Shown piece after piece: positions 18,742-27,181 of a DNA stretch of 64,000 bases. The stretch is taken from assembly GCA_910587295.1 (NCBI GenBank), contig CAJULP010000005.1, positions 1 through 64,000 of the forward strand. The letters are read 5' to 3'. The notes under the pieces are model-generated. The model ran no database searches. It was given only the letters and a program-made list of their open reading frames with translations, and was not told the origin of the DNA. Numbering within the stretch: the stretch's first letter is position 1; every line of letters begins with the position of its first letter. The translations under genes and the position numbers were made by a program. The DNA comes from an uncultured Lachnospiraceae bacterium. Lineage in GTDB: Bacteria; Bacillota; Clostridia; Lachnospirales; Lachnospiraceae.

Positions 18742-19338
18742 CTAAGCCGCAAATAATAATATGCTATTTGACTTAATGTTTACATCATTTGGTTTTTCTA
18801 ATGTTTTAGTATCTAGAACCGGATTATATTCTTTCCCAATAGAAAAATTTTCTTCACAGTTATTTTTATTCAAATTAATAAAAATTGTATCTAAATAATC
18901 AGCATCATATTGAATGTCATACGAGATAATATATGATTTTAAATAATCAATATAATCATCAAAATTTTCCTTTTCATCTAAATATTGATCTTCACATGGA
19001 AGTTCGGTTTCGTCAATATCGGAAAAGTTCGCCATACGGTAATCGTATATCTTTTTATCAGGATTATAATCAATAATAATAGTTTTATTCTTTGATTTTT
19101 TAAAAGCAGAAAGCAAAGTGATTTTATCATTTATTACGTCCAATAAATCCTCTACCGGTATTTTAATAGTAATCCAAGACCTCTTTGCATCAATAAAATC
19201 ATCACATATGCATAAAAAGAAATTGCTATAGCTATCTTTACATACAAATAAAACTGGTTCTAACTCAAATTCCAGCAATACCATGTTAATATATAAGTCA
19301 CCAATATTTGGAACATCATTAAAAAATACTTTATTCAT
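18742..19338 (-). CDS. Unknown protein, middle gene of SecB-like cassette
   Basis: 198 residues, acidic, no signal peptide or membrane segment. The first 100 residues look like a compact beta-rich domain (LEFELEPVLFVCKDSYSNFF, then SWITIKIPVEDLLDVIND and ITLLSAF), reminiscent of small uncharacterised domains of the DUF6575 kind; this resemblance is from memory and weak. The C-terminal half is Asp/Tyr-rich. It sits 12 bases after the 148-residue gene and 8 bases before the SecB-like gene, so it is surely in the same operon. It may be a chaperone client or antitoxin-like partner; function unknown. Confidence 0.68.
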   Translation of the reverse strand: MNKVFFNDVPNIGDLYINMVLLEFELEPVLFVCKDSYSNFFLCICDDFIDAKRSWITIKIPVEDLLDVINDKITLLSAFKKSKNKTIIIDYNPDKKIYDYRMANFSDIDETELPCEDQYLDEKENFDDYIDYLKSYIISYDIQYDADYLDTIFINLNKNNCEENFSIGKEYNPVLDTKTLEKPNDVNIKSNSILLFAA

Positions 19339-19350
19339 TTTTATTCACCT

Positions 19351-19797
19351 CTATTTATTTATATCGTCAATAATTATAAAATCTGCAATAATATCTTCAA
19401 TACAATCCTGATATATCCACCAGTCTATATGATTTTTATCGGGATAATCCGGATCACGTTCTATAGTTCTTTGCGATAAACCTCCAATTGTGTGTCCACT
19501 AATTATACAAGGTGTAGGGAATTGTAAAAAATACTTCTTTTTTATGAGTTTGTAAAGTTGTTTCGGTTTCTTATCTGTTAAAGAACATGAAGTTGAAAAT
19601 GTTATTACATTATCAATGGAATCTTTTATTTCTCTATTTTCAAGCAAATATTCGTCATAAGAATTTAAGAATTCTAAATCATTTATTATTCCTCGTTTAC
19701 AAAATCTATAAACAATACGTTCATGATTTTCTTTTCCGTATTCATATATTTTGTCTATTATATCATTTGGTATGGATTCAGCCAATCTTCTGTACAT
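19351..19797 (-). CDS. Unknown protein, first gene of SecB-like cassette (possible effector)
   Basis: 148 residues starting at ATG 19797 after AAAGGTATAGTT. No membrane segment. Notable strings are VYRFCKRG (residues ~29-36), TFSTSC (~67-72), and a C-terminal SGHTIGGLSQRTIERDPD followed by HIDWWIYQD. An aromatic-Arg followed by an S-T-S strand recalls the Arg/Ser-Thr-Ser order of ADP-ribosyltransferase folds, but I cannot see a convincing catalytic Glu, so this is only a hypothesis. As first gene of a SecB-ended operon with a promoter at 19828-19856, it is the most likely toxin or effector if this is a conflict cassette. Confidence 0.66.
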   Translation of the reverse strand: MYRRLAESIPNDIIDKIYEYGKENHERIVYRFCKRGIINDLEFLNSYDEYLLENREIKDSIDNVITFSTSCSLTDKKPKQLYKLIKKKYFLQFPTPCIISGHTIGGLSQRTIERDPDYPDKNHIDWWIYQDCIEDIIADFIIIDDINK

Positions 19798-19827
19798 AAC
19801 TATACCTTTTTTTGATTTGATGAATCC

Positions 19828-19856
19828 ACTTTACCATCATTTAGAACAATTCACAA
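19828..19856 (-). promoter_or_regulatory. Sigma-A-type promoter of SecB-like cassette
   Basis: Minus strand: -35 TTGTGA (19851-19856), 17-bp spacer, -10 TAAAGT (19828-19833), about 30 bases before the first ATG. Confidence 0.5.
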
Positions 19857-20080
19857 CCAGAACTTATGTTTTAAAACAAATGTTTGCAACCATTATTACT
19901 TGAGTTTCCGCAAAATGTAATTTCAAATTGAATGCAGTTCTACAAAGCACCAATCGCCGGCTTTTTGAAATTTTAAGAATGGCAGTTCTGTGAATAGAGA
20001 CACTTTAATAAGCCCCGCCTCTTTTGCATAGGGAATGTCTTCCTAAAAAGCAGCGGCATTCCTATAGCGGATACCCACCT
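19857..20080. other. Intergenic stretch with no recognised gene
   Basis: About 220 bases between the cassette promoter and the LysR fragment. A short minus-strand frame (~20010-19930) ends in TGA but matches nothing I recognise. No RNA gene or clear repeat seen. It may mark one end of the acquired AT-rich segment. Confidence 0.4.
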
Positions 20081-20365
20081 TTAAGCCCGCTGTAGATATA
20101 TGGGAGAAAGCCCTTCAAGCCTGTCAAGCAAAACCTGAAAAGGCTTTGTAATATATTTATCCTTGTGGAATAACGCTAACATCTGGTTTTCCATTTTCAT
20201 ATCCTTAAGACGGATCAAATGCAGTTTCTTTAAATGTAAGGAACCCAGCAGCAGTTGTTCCGGCAGCACCGTAACCCCAAGTCCCACTTCACACGCTTTT
20301 AAAAGAGCAAGGGAATTCACGCTTTCCCATATCGGTTCCGCTTTCAAATTAGAAAGCGCCAGCAT
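20081..20365 (-). pseudogene. LysR-type regulator, C-terminal fragment only
   Basis: 94 codons matching the end of a LysR substrate-binding domain: EPIWESVNSLALLKACEVGL followed by GVTVLPEQLLLGS. A stop codon lies a few codons before the first ATG, and no helix-turn-helix part exists upstream, where the aconitase-family gene terminator begins. Normal LysR proteins are ~290-300 residues, so roughly two thirds are lost. It lies just downstream of the hydratase gene on the same strand. Confidence 0.75.
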
Positions 20366-20435
20366 ATGATCCAGGGCCTATCCTCATCCTTTTGTTAAGC
20401 GGCGTCTTCGGGCTTGTCTTTTACCTGAAGTAAAA

Positions 20436-20468
20436 CAACGGACAGCAGGTTTTGCGGGCCGTCCGTTG
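20436..20468 (-). terminator. Terminator after aconitase-family gene
   Basis: Arms caacggac (20436-20443) and gtccgttg (20461-20468), followed on the minus strand by TTTTA. It lies about 55 bases beyond the hydratase stop. Confidence 0.6.
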
Positions 20469-20522
20469 AAAAAGAAAGGGCAGCCCCCATTCCTGAAAAA
20501 TGAGGACATACCCTGAAAACTT

Positions 20523-22811
20523 TTACACTCTGTTGTAATTGATCAAACATCCCTTTAAGATGATCTGGCGTTCTTCGTCGGTAAGCTCTCCCAGCTTTAC
20601 GGAGAACTCCGTCATCCCTTCATCTCCTACCTTGTATGCCTTGATCTCCTCCGCCTTATCCTCTACCGCTTTCCGGATATCCGGGAAGAACAGGTAATCC
20701 TTATTCTGAAAAGGCAGTTCCCCTTCTTTGATCAGGAACGGAAGCATACCCCAGTTGATCAGGTTGGAGCGGTATCTCTTGGTGGCATATTCGTTGGCAA
20801 TGTTCGCCCAGCCCCCAAGCACTTTCTGGCAGGACGCCGCCTGCTCCCTTGCCGACCCGTCACCGGGCTTTACCGCAAAAATGGTGGAACCAAATCCTAT
20901 ATTTCCTTTCCCTGCTTCGGGATAAAGTTCGTGGATCCTATCCATCACCGGCTTTAACTCCGGTTTTACTTCCACCGGGCATTTTCCTTCCATCACTGCT
21001 TTCTGCGCTGTCTGAATATCCTTGGCAAGCCCCACATAAGCCGGATCCTTTCTGGATAACGTAAATTCCGCAAGTCCCAGCGGATTAGAACGGTATGAAG
21101 AGGTTTCTCCGGAAGGAATCAGCTCATCCGTGGTGGTCACCGGGTCATGGATTTCCGATACCACACGCAGGACCAGGTTTTCCGGAAGGGCCGTCATTGC
21201 AGGCCAGTCCTTGATATTAGGGCCAAACTGGATCTCCACGGAAGGATCCGCCACTCCATGGGAGTCGAACACCCTGTTAGCATAAATCGCTGAATCAAAG
21301 TGATATTGATATTTGCCGATGGTTCCGTCAAAGTCCGTTGCCGCCGTCAACACGCCTTTGTTAGCCGCTGTTGCCGCAATGGAACGGGCATCCATCAACG
21401 CTACGGACGCAATCTGCCCGCTTTGCAGCTTAGAGCCTTCCCTGTTGGGGAAGTTCCTTGTGGAGTGGCGGATACTGAACGCATTGTTAGCCGGTGTGTC
21501 CCCTGCGCCAAAGCAAGGACCGCAGAACGCTGTCTTCATCACTGCCCCGGTTTCCAAAAGCGCAGCCGCACAACCGTTTTTGATCAGTTCCATATAAACC
21601 GGCATGGAAGCCGGATACACGCTGAGTGTAAAGCCATCGGAACCAATATAAGCCCCTCTCATAATATCCGCCGCAGCGCAGATATTTTCAAATCCGCCTC
21701 CTGCACAGCCTGCGATGATTCCCTGATCTACCAGGAGTTTTCCGTTCTTCACTTTATCCTTCAAAGAAAACGCAACGGCACCGTCCAAGGAAACCGCAGC
21801 CTTTTTCTCCACATCATCCAAAATATCCATGAGGTTTGCATTCAGTTCCTCAATGGTATATGTGTTGCTGGGATGAAATGGCATGGCGATCATAGGCTTA
21901 ATGGTGCTTAAGTCAATCTCGATCAGGCCATCATAGAACGCCGCCTGTGCCGGGTTTAATTCCTGATAATCTTCGCTTCTGCCGTGGATCTCATAAAATT
22001 CCTTAATGGTATCATCTGTCTGCCAGATAGATGACAGGCAGGTGGTCTCCGTAGTCATCACGTCAATACCGATCCTGAAATCCGCACTTAAGGAAGCCAC
22101 GCCCGGACCTACAAATTCCATCACCTTATTCTTCACGGTACCCTTTGCAAATACTTCTCCGATAATGGCAAGAGCCACATCCTGCGGGCCTACGCCGTGA
22201 ACCGGCTCACCTTTCAGGTATACCGCCACCACGCCGGGCATATTGATGTCATAGGTCTGGTTTAATAATTGCTTTACCAATTCCGGCCCGCCTTCTCCCA
22301 TGGCCATAGTTCCAAGAGCCCCATACCTGGTATGGGAGTCGGAGCCAAGGATCATCTTCCCGCCTCCGGCTAACATTTCCCTTGCAAACTGGTGGATCAC
22401 CGCCTGATGAGGGGGAACGTAAACACCGCCGTATTTTTTAGCACAGGTAAGACCAAACATGTGGTCATCCTCATTGATGGTTCCGCCCACCGCACACAGG
22501 GAATTGTGGCAATTGGTAAGTACATAAGGAACCGGAAACTTTTCAAGCCCCGACGCTCTTGCCGTCTGGATGATCCCTACAAAAGTGATGTCATGGGAAG
22601 TAAGCTTGTCAAACTTGATCTTCAGCTTTTCCATGTTCCCTGACGTATTGTGGGATTCCAATATCCCGTAGGCAATCGTTCCTTTCCTTGCCTCCTCTAT
22701 GGAAATATCTTTTCCAATCTTACTTTTTACCTGATCAAGCGCCTCCGGTCTATCCGGCACGATCTGGGTGCCGTTTACCAGGTAAGCGCCTTTTTCATAT
22801 ACTGATACCAT
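20523..22811 (-). CDS. Aconitase-family hydratase (YbhJ/AcnA-like)
   Basis: 762 residues. Aconitase-superfamily enzymes isomerise hydroxy-acids using a [4Fe-4S] cluster. Visible signs are TNCHNSLCAVGG, GSDSHTRYGALGTMAMG, cluster cysteines in AGCAGGGFEN and AFCGPCFGAGDTPANN, and a C-terminal swivelling domain (ANEYATKRYRSNLINWGMLP). Length and the CGPC spacing fit the 'hydratase' branch related to E. coli YbhJ more than canonical AcnA (~890 residues), so citrate/isocitrate specificity should not be assumed. AGGAGGTTACAAT precedes the start. Transcribed alone from the promoter at 22865-22893. Confidence 0.9.
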   Translation of the reverse strand: MVSVYEKGAYLVNGTQIVPDRPEALDQVKSKIGKDISIEEARKGTIAYGILESHNTSGNMEKLKIKFDKLTSHDITFVGIIQTARASGLEKFPVPYVLTNCHNSLCAVGGTINEDDHMFGLTCAKKYGGVYVPPHQAVIHQFAREMLAGGGKMILGSDSHTRYGALGTMAMGEGGPELVKQLLNQTYDINMPGVVAVYLKGEPVHGVGPQDVALAIIGEVFAKGTVKNKVMEFVGPGVASLSADFRIGIDVMTTETTCLSSIWQTDDTIKEFYEIHGRSEDYQELNPAQAAFYDGLIEIDLSTIKPMIAMPFHPSNTYTIEELNANLMDILDDVEKKAAVSLDGAVAFSLKDKVKNGKLLVDQGIIAGCAGGGFENICAAADIMRGAYIGSDGFTLSVYPASMPVYMELIKNGCAAALLETGAVMKTAFCGPCFGAGDTPANNAFSIRHSTRNFPNREGSKLQSGQIASVALMDARSIAATAANKGVLTAATDFDGTIGKYQYHFDSAIYANRVFDSHGVADPSVEIQFGPNIKDWPAMTALPENLVLRVVSEIHDPVTTTDELIPSGETSSYRSNPLGLAEFTLSRKDPAYVGLAKDIQTAQKAVMEGKCPVEVKPELKPVMDRIHELYPEAGKGNIGFGSTIFAVKPGDGSAREQAASCQKVLGGWANIANEYATKRYRSNLINWGMLPFLIKEGELPFQNKDYLFFPDIRKAVEDKAEEIKAYKVGDEGMTEFSVKLGELTDEERQIILKGCLINYNRV

Positions 22812-22864
22812 ATTGTAACCTCCTGACTTTGTTTATTACAGTTATCCATGAAACACTGCCATTA

Positions 22865-22893
22865 ATTATAAAGTAAAATGGAAAAGGTTGCAA
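22865..22893 (-). promoter_or_regulatory. Promoter of aconitase-family gene
   Basis: Minus strand -35 TTGCAA (22888-22893), 17-bp spacer, consensus -10 TATAAT (22865-22870), about 54 bases before the start codon. Confidence 0.65.
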
Positions 22894-22953
22894 TTGCTTC
22901 CGGGAAAACTTATGCTGCCGCCGGCCTCATTTTACAATCCCTTTACATTTTAC

Positions 22954-22982
22954 TGTACAAGTCAAAACAGATTCGGTATATT
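22954..22982 (+). promoter_or_regulatory. Possible promoter of AAA-ATPase/nuclease gene
   Basis: TGTACA (22954-22959), 17-bp spacer, TATATT (22977-22982), about 41 bases before ATG 23024. The -35 is a weak match. Confidence 0.35.
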
Positions 22983-23023
22983 AATTATAAGTGCAGGAAC
23001 ATAAGGAAAGAGGTGCGCAATCT

Positions 23024-24703
23024 ATGAAGCCGATCGTTTCCATCGGAACACAGGACTTTGAAAAAATAAGGACCAGTCATTCCTTTTATATTGATAAATC
23101 CATGCTGATTAAGGAGTGGTGGGAGTCCAATGATGACGTAACGCTCATCACCCGCCCGCGCCGCTTCGGAAAAACATTAAACCTAAGTATGCTCAATTGC
23201 TTTTTTTCCAAGACCTATGAAAACAGAGGTGAATTATTTGAGGGCTTGAAAATCTGGGATCAGGAAAGCTATCGTATGCTTCAGGGCAGTTTCCCTGTCA
23301 TCTACTTAAGCTTTGCAGACATTAAAGGAAACAGCTATGAAACTGCCAGAGCCGGAATCATCCGTAAGCTTGCCAAGCTTTACAGCTCCCATGTTTACAT
23401 CCGGGAGCAATTAAACGCTATGGATTCCAAAGCCTTTGACCTGATTCAAGCGGATATGGAAGATGCCATTGCCACAGCCGCTATCCAGAACCTGACAGAT
23501 TACTTATATCATTATCATGGAAAAAAAGTGTTAATCCTGTTAGACGAATACGATACCCCTTTACAGGAAGCTTATACCAACGGATATTGGGAGGAGCTGA
23601 CCACCTTCATCCGCAGTCTTTTCAATTCCACATTTAAAACCAATCCTTTTATGGAACGGGGACTGTTGACCGGCATCACACGAATCAGCAAAGAATCTAT
23701 TTTTTCCGACCTGAACAATCTGGAAGTGGTGACCACAACTTCCCAAAAATACTGCAGCCAGTTTGGTTTTACACAGGAAGAAGTTTTTCATACGCTGGAT
23801 CTTTATCACATGTCCGGTGAAAAAGAAAATGTCAAGAAATGGTATGACGGTTTTACTTTCGGATCTCTGACAGATATTTATAACCCATGGTCCATTACCT
23901 GTTTTCTGGAAAACAGGCTGTATAAGCCGTATTGGGCAAATTCCAGCTCTAACCGCCTTGTGAGCCAGTTGATCCAACAAGGAAGCTCACAGACTAAAAT
24001 TATGATGGAAGATTTACTTGCAGGAAAACCATTATCCATGGAACTTGATGAAGAAATCATCTTTGACCAGCTGCATCATAAACGCGGTGCAGTTTGGAGC
24101 CTTCTTTTAGCAAGCGGTTATTTAAAAGTGGCATCCCGGCAGTTTGATGAGACCACCGGCAGATTTACCTATTGTCTAAAGTTGACAAACCGGGAAGTGC
24201 TGTTGATGTTTGAAGACATGGTCAAAAACTGGTTTTCGGATGACAATATCCCTTACCATGGATTTTTACAGGCATTTTTACAAAATGATATAGACTATAT
24301 GAATGACTATATGAACCTGGTGGCAGAACAGATATTCAGTTCTTTTGATACCGGAAATAAGCCCTCCAAAAGCGCAGATCCAGAGCGTTTTTACCATGGG
24401 TTCGTGCTGGGGCTTATTGTGGAATTGGCGGGAAAATACCGGATCACCTCAAACCGCGAAAGCGGATTTGGCAGATACGATGTCATGTTAGAGCCGGAAG
24501 ACCACCGGAAGACCGCATATATATTGGAATTTAAAGTGCGAAACCCTAAAAAGGAAAAGACGCTGGAAGAGACCTTGAAGTCGGCTCTTTTGCAGATTGC
24601 AGATAAAAATTATGACGCAGCGTTGACTGCAAGAGGGATTCCCAAAGAAAACATCCGTCATTACGGTTTTGTGTTTGAAGGGAAACATGTTCTGATCGGA
24701 TGA
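23024..24703 (+). CDS. AAA-ATPase-like / PD-(D/E)XK nuclease fusion protein (copy 1)
   Basis: 559 residues from ATG 23024, chosen for AAAGAGGTG ten bases upstream over a GTG at 22991. The N-terminal AAA-ATPase-like domain has TRPRRFGKTLNLSML as Walker A and VLILLDEYDTPL as Walker B. The C-terminal PD-(D/E)XK-type domain has ESGFGRYDVMLE and YILEFKV, the expected Asp and Glu-x-Lys. The family is abundant in Lachnospiraceae and Bacteroidales and its function is unknown; conflict or mobile-element roles have been proposed. A second copy lies at 28697-30388, related along its whole length but clearly diverged. Confidence 0.9.
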   Translation: MKPIVSIGTQDFEKIRTSHSFYIDKSMLIKEWWESNDDVTLITRPRRFGKTLNLSMLNCFFSKTYENRGELFEGLKIWDQESYRMLQGSFPVIYLSFADIKGNSYETARAGIIRKLAKLYSSHVYIREQLNAMDSKAFDLIQADMEDAIATAAIQNLTDYLYHYHGKKVLILLDEYDTPLQEAYTNGYWEELTTFIRSLFNSTFKTNPFMERGLLTGITRISKESIFSDLNNLEVVTTTSQKYCSQFGFTQEEVFHTLDLYHMSGEKENVKKWYDGFTFGSLTDIYNPWSITCFLENRLYKPYWANSSSNRLVSQLIQQGSSQTKIMMEDLLAGKPLSMELDEEIIFDQLHHKRGAVWSLLLASGYLKVASRQFDETTGRFTYCLKLTNREVLLMFEDMVKNWFSDDNIPYHGFLQAFLQNDIDYMNDYMNLVAEQIFSSFDTGNKPSKSADPERFYHGFVLGLIVELAGKYRITSNRESGFGRYDVMLEPEDHRKTAYILEFKVRNPKKEKTLEETLKSALLQIADKNYDAALTARGIPKENIRHYGFVFEGKHVLIG

Positions 24704-24713
24704 ATATTGCCCA

Positions 24714-24740
24714 AGCCGGCCCTGCATGCCCAGGCCGGCT
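24714..24740. terminator. GC-rich hairpin between convergent ATPase genes
   Basis: Arms agccggcc (24714-24721) and ggccggct (24733-24740) with an 11-nt loop and no T-run. It lies between two converging stop codons, so it may serve as a weak terminator. Confidence 0.45.
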
Positions 24741-24748
24741 CGGATATA

Positions 24749-26041
24749 TTACAGGCAAAATGCCGCATATAAAGGAATCGACCAAATCCCATTTTCATCC
24801 CCAAAATTCTTTGCAGAAAACCGGACGGCACGGTAGGGATGATATTTTGCAATAAACTGCGACAAGCTTTTAGATCTGACATGCTCTCCCTTTTTCACCT
24901 CGATGCCATAAATCTTTTGTTCCTTGATAATTACAAAATCCAGCTCCGCTGAGTATTCACTACACCAATAGTACAAGTCATACCCATTTGCCTTAAGCTG
25001 TTCCGCCACATAATTTTCCGTCAGCGCCCCAAGAAATGTATTTCCTTCTCCCGATAATATGATATGGTGTGGAAGAGATGATCTCATAGTCAAGACACCC
25101 ACATCCCCCATATAAAGTTTAAAAGAAGAAAGGTCTACATACGCTGGCAAAGGTTCGAAACCATGATCAACTTTCTGGCATTTCAACACCACACCTGCCA
25201 AATTCAACCACTCGATCGACACGCCAAAAATAGCTGCCGTTCCGCCCTTTTGAACAACCTTATATTGAAATTTTTTGTTTTCTTTGGCAAGCTGTGCAGG
25301 GATAGACTGGTAGCACGCACGGATTTTTACACTGTCCGTATTAGATGCATATTTAGCCATATCCGCAATATAATTGTCCACAATTTCATTTATAATTGGC
25401 ATGATATCCAGAAAAGATTCATTTTCCAGATAATTTTCAACTGCTGCCGGCATACCGCCTACGATCAAATAATACCTGAAAAGCTCCAATGCTTCTTTAT
25501 GAAGCCCCATCGGCATAGCTGCCATTTTCTGAAAGCATTCCCTGATTTCAGATACCAGAAATTCCTTGCCCAGCGCCCACAAAAATTCCTCAAAGTCCAT
25601 TGGAAATAATTCCATCGTATCCACTTTCCCTACAGGAAAAGAATACTGGTTTCTGTTGATCGCTACCCCCAAAAGGCTTCCTGCCGCCGCAACATAATAT
25701 TCCGGCACTTCCTCGCAAAAATATTTTAAGGACGTTAATGCTTTCTCACAGCTCTGGATTTCATCTAAAATAATAAGCGATTTTTCCGGAATGATTTTTT
25801 CTCCCTGTAAAGCTTCCAGAAACCGGAGTATTTTTTTCGGCTCCATGTTTTCCTCAAAATATGATCTCACCTGGCTGTTAATTTCCAAATTTACATATAC
25901 TACGGTCTCAAAATACTTTCTGCCAAATTCTTTTAATATATAAGTCTTCCCCACCTGACGGGCTCCATTTAGAATAATAGGTTTCCTATTCTTTCGTTTT
26001 TCCTTCCAAGCTAAAAGTTTTTCTTCTATTTTTCTTTTCAT
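24749..26041 (-). CDS. AAA_14/DUF4143 ATPase
   Basis: 430 residues. N-terminal P-loop ILNGARQVGKTYILKEFG (residues ~23-40) and Walker B SLIILDEIQSCE, then a winged-helix-like middle and the C-terminal DUF4143 region with a nuclease-like core (SAELDFVIIKEQKIYGIEVK). These proteins are widespread in bacteria and archaea, are often spread by transfer, and have unknown biological roles. GGAG lies 8 bases before ATG 26041. The 24-bp perfect palindrome at 26093-26144 is about 50 bases upstream and could bind this or another regulator. Confidence 0.9.
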   Translation of the reverse strand: MKRKIEEKLLAWKEKRKNRKPIILNGARQVGKTYILKEFGRKYFETVVYVNLEINSQVRSYFEENMEPKKILRFLEALQGEKIIPEKSLIILDEIQSCEKALTSLKYFCEEVPEYYVAAAGSLLGVAINRNQYSFPVGKVDTMELFPMDFEEFLWALGKEFLVSEIRECFQKMAAMPMGLHKEALELFRYYLIVGGMPAAVENYLENESFLDIMPIINEIVDNYIADMAKYASNTDSVKIRACYQSIPAQLAKENKKFQYKVVQKGGTAAIFGVSIEWLNLAGVVLKCQKVDHGFEPLPAYVDLSSFKLYMGDVGVLTMRSSLPHHIILSGEGNTFLGALTENYVAEQLKANGYDLYYWCSEYSAELDFVIIKEQKIYGIEVKKGEHVRSKSLSQFIAKYHPYRAVRFSAKNFGDENGIWSIPLYAAFCL

Positions 26042-26092
26042 GGCAAAATCTCCATTTCCAGATTATTTGTATCTATATCATTGCCTAAAAAT

Positions 26093-26144
26093 ATAATTAA
26101 GTCAAGAAAAATCAAAATAATTTGATTTTTCTTGACTTAATTAT
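26093..26144. repeat. 24-bp perfect inverted repeat with 4-nt loop
   Basis: Left arm 26093-26116 and right arm 26121-26144 are exact reverse complements; the centre is aagtcaagaaaaatcaaa-ataa-tttgatttttcttgactt shortened by the loop at 26117-26120. It lies between the end of a dehydrogenase pseudogene and the DUF4143 ATPase start. The arms contain TTGACT and TTGATT, which could be -35 elements. It could be a strong terminator, an operator, or a mobile-element end. Confidence 0.85.
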
Positions 26145-26169
26145 TTATAAATTATTTAATCTTCCGGAT

Positions 26170-27001
26170 TTACTTGATCTTGATCACCGCTTTAATCAAA
26201 TCCGTTTTATTCCTTACGGCTTCATTATAGGCATCCTCAATATGTTCCAGGTCAAACTCATGGGTCACAATTACCTTAATATCGATTGCGCCGCTGGCAA
26301 CCGCCGCAAGCCCGACAAGTACGATCGTTCCACCCCTTTTCACTGCAAAAGGCGTCTGGGCTATGGTATGAGGAGAACCTGCCGTTTCAAAGACCTTATC
26401 CGCGCCTTCCCCATCCGTAATCTTCCCAATCTGTTCCAATGCGTCTTCCCTGCCGCTGTTAATGACATAATCCGCACCCAGCTCCTTAGCCTTATTCAGC
26501 TTTTCGTCTATCAGATCCGCAACAATAATCCTGCCGGCCCCGCGGGCTTTACAGGAAAGCATAGTGACCAGCCCTATCGTTCCCGCCCCTAAAATGACCA
26601 CGGTTTCGCCAACCTGCACATCCCCCTAGTTAGCCGCATGGAACCCGACGGAAAGGGGCTCGATCAATGCGCCTTCTTTGGTAGAAACGTTGTCCGGCAG
26701 CTTAAAGCACATGTTGGCAGGAAATTCCACAAACTCCTCATTGCAGCCCTGGACCGGCGGCGTAGCAAAAAATACCACATCCGGGCAAAGATTGTATTTA
26801 CCTGCCTTACAGAACTCACACTTGCCACAGGTAATACCCGGCTCTAAGCAGACACGGTCACCGGGCTTTAAGGATGTAACTCCCTCGCCGACTTCGGCTA
26901 CCGTTCCGGCACACTCATGGCCCAGCCTTGGGTCTTTCGATTTCTTTGATGATCATTTTGTCCGTTCCGCGCATAAAAACGCCCTTTTGCATCATTTTCA
27001 T
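26170..27001 (-). pseudogene. Zinc-dependent sugar-alcohol (sorbitol/xylitol-type) dehydrogenase, broken
   Basis: Starts at ATG 27001 after AAGGGGAATTAAA and reads a normal medium-chain dehydrogenase N-terminus (VFMRGTDKMIIKEIERPK), then shifts frame near 26925 where about 35 codons holding the first zinc Cys are missing. In the new frame it reads LGHECAGTVAEVGEGVTSL, the structural-zinc cysteines CGKCEFCKAGKYNLC and IEPLSVGFHAAN, then TAG (26626-26628) where a Gln codon is expected, then the Rossmann part GETVVILGAGTIGLV. A second internal loss joins VLVGLAAVASGAID to IKVIVTHEF. Two deletions and one nonsense change mean no active enzyme. Confidence 0.88.
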
Positions 27002-27014
27002 TTTAATTCCCCTT

Positions 27015-27173
27015 TCACAATTTTAAATTTCCTTTTTTTACTCTGAAAACCACCGGGTGAAACAGGTTCACCGATGTTATGCCAATCCCCGTTTCATCCG
27101 CATAATCTCCCCTGCGGGTATAACGGATGCGGATGATATCCGCTCGTTTGGATTTAAAGTCAACTGTCATCAT
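27015..27173 (-). pseudogene. 52-codon fragment, possibly a glycosidase N-terminus
   Basis: A short frame from ATG 27173 to TGA 27015 reading DFKSKRADIIRIRYTRRGD and ending shortly after FHPVVFRVKKG. The 'IRIRYTRRGDY' string recalls N-terminal sandwich domains of alpha-glucosidase-type enzymes, but the match is short. No RBS stands out. It lies between pap and the broken dehydrogenase, in the same direction, so it is probably another remnant of the decayed sugar locus. Confidence 0.35.
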
Positions 27174-27181
27174 TTTCTTCC

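Noticed and set aside
21300..21911. 203-codon plus-strand frame
   Set aside because: Antisense to the aconitase-family gene, with no supporting signals.
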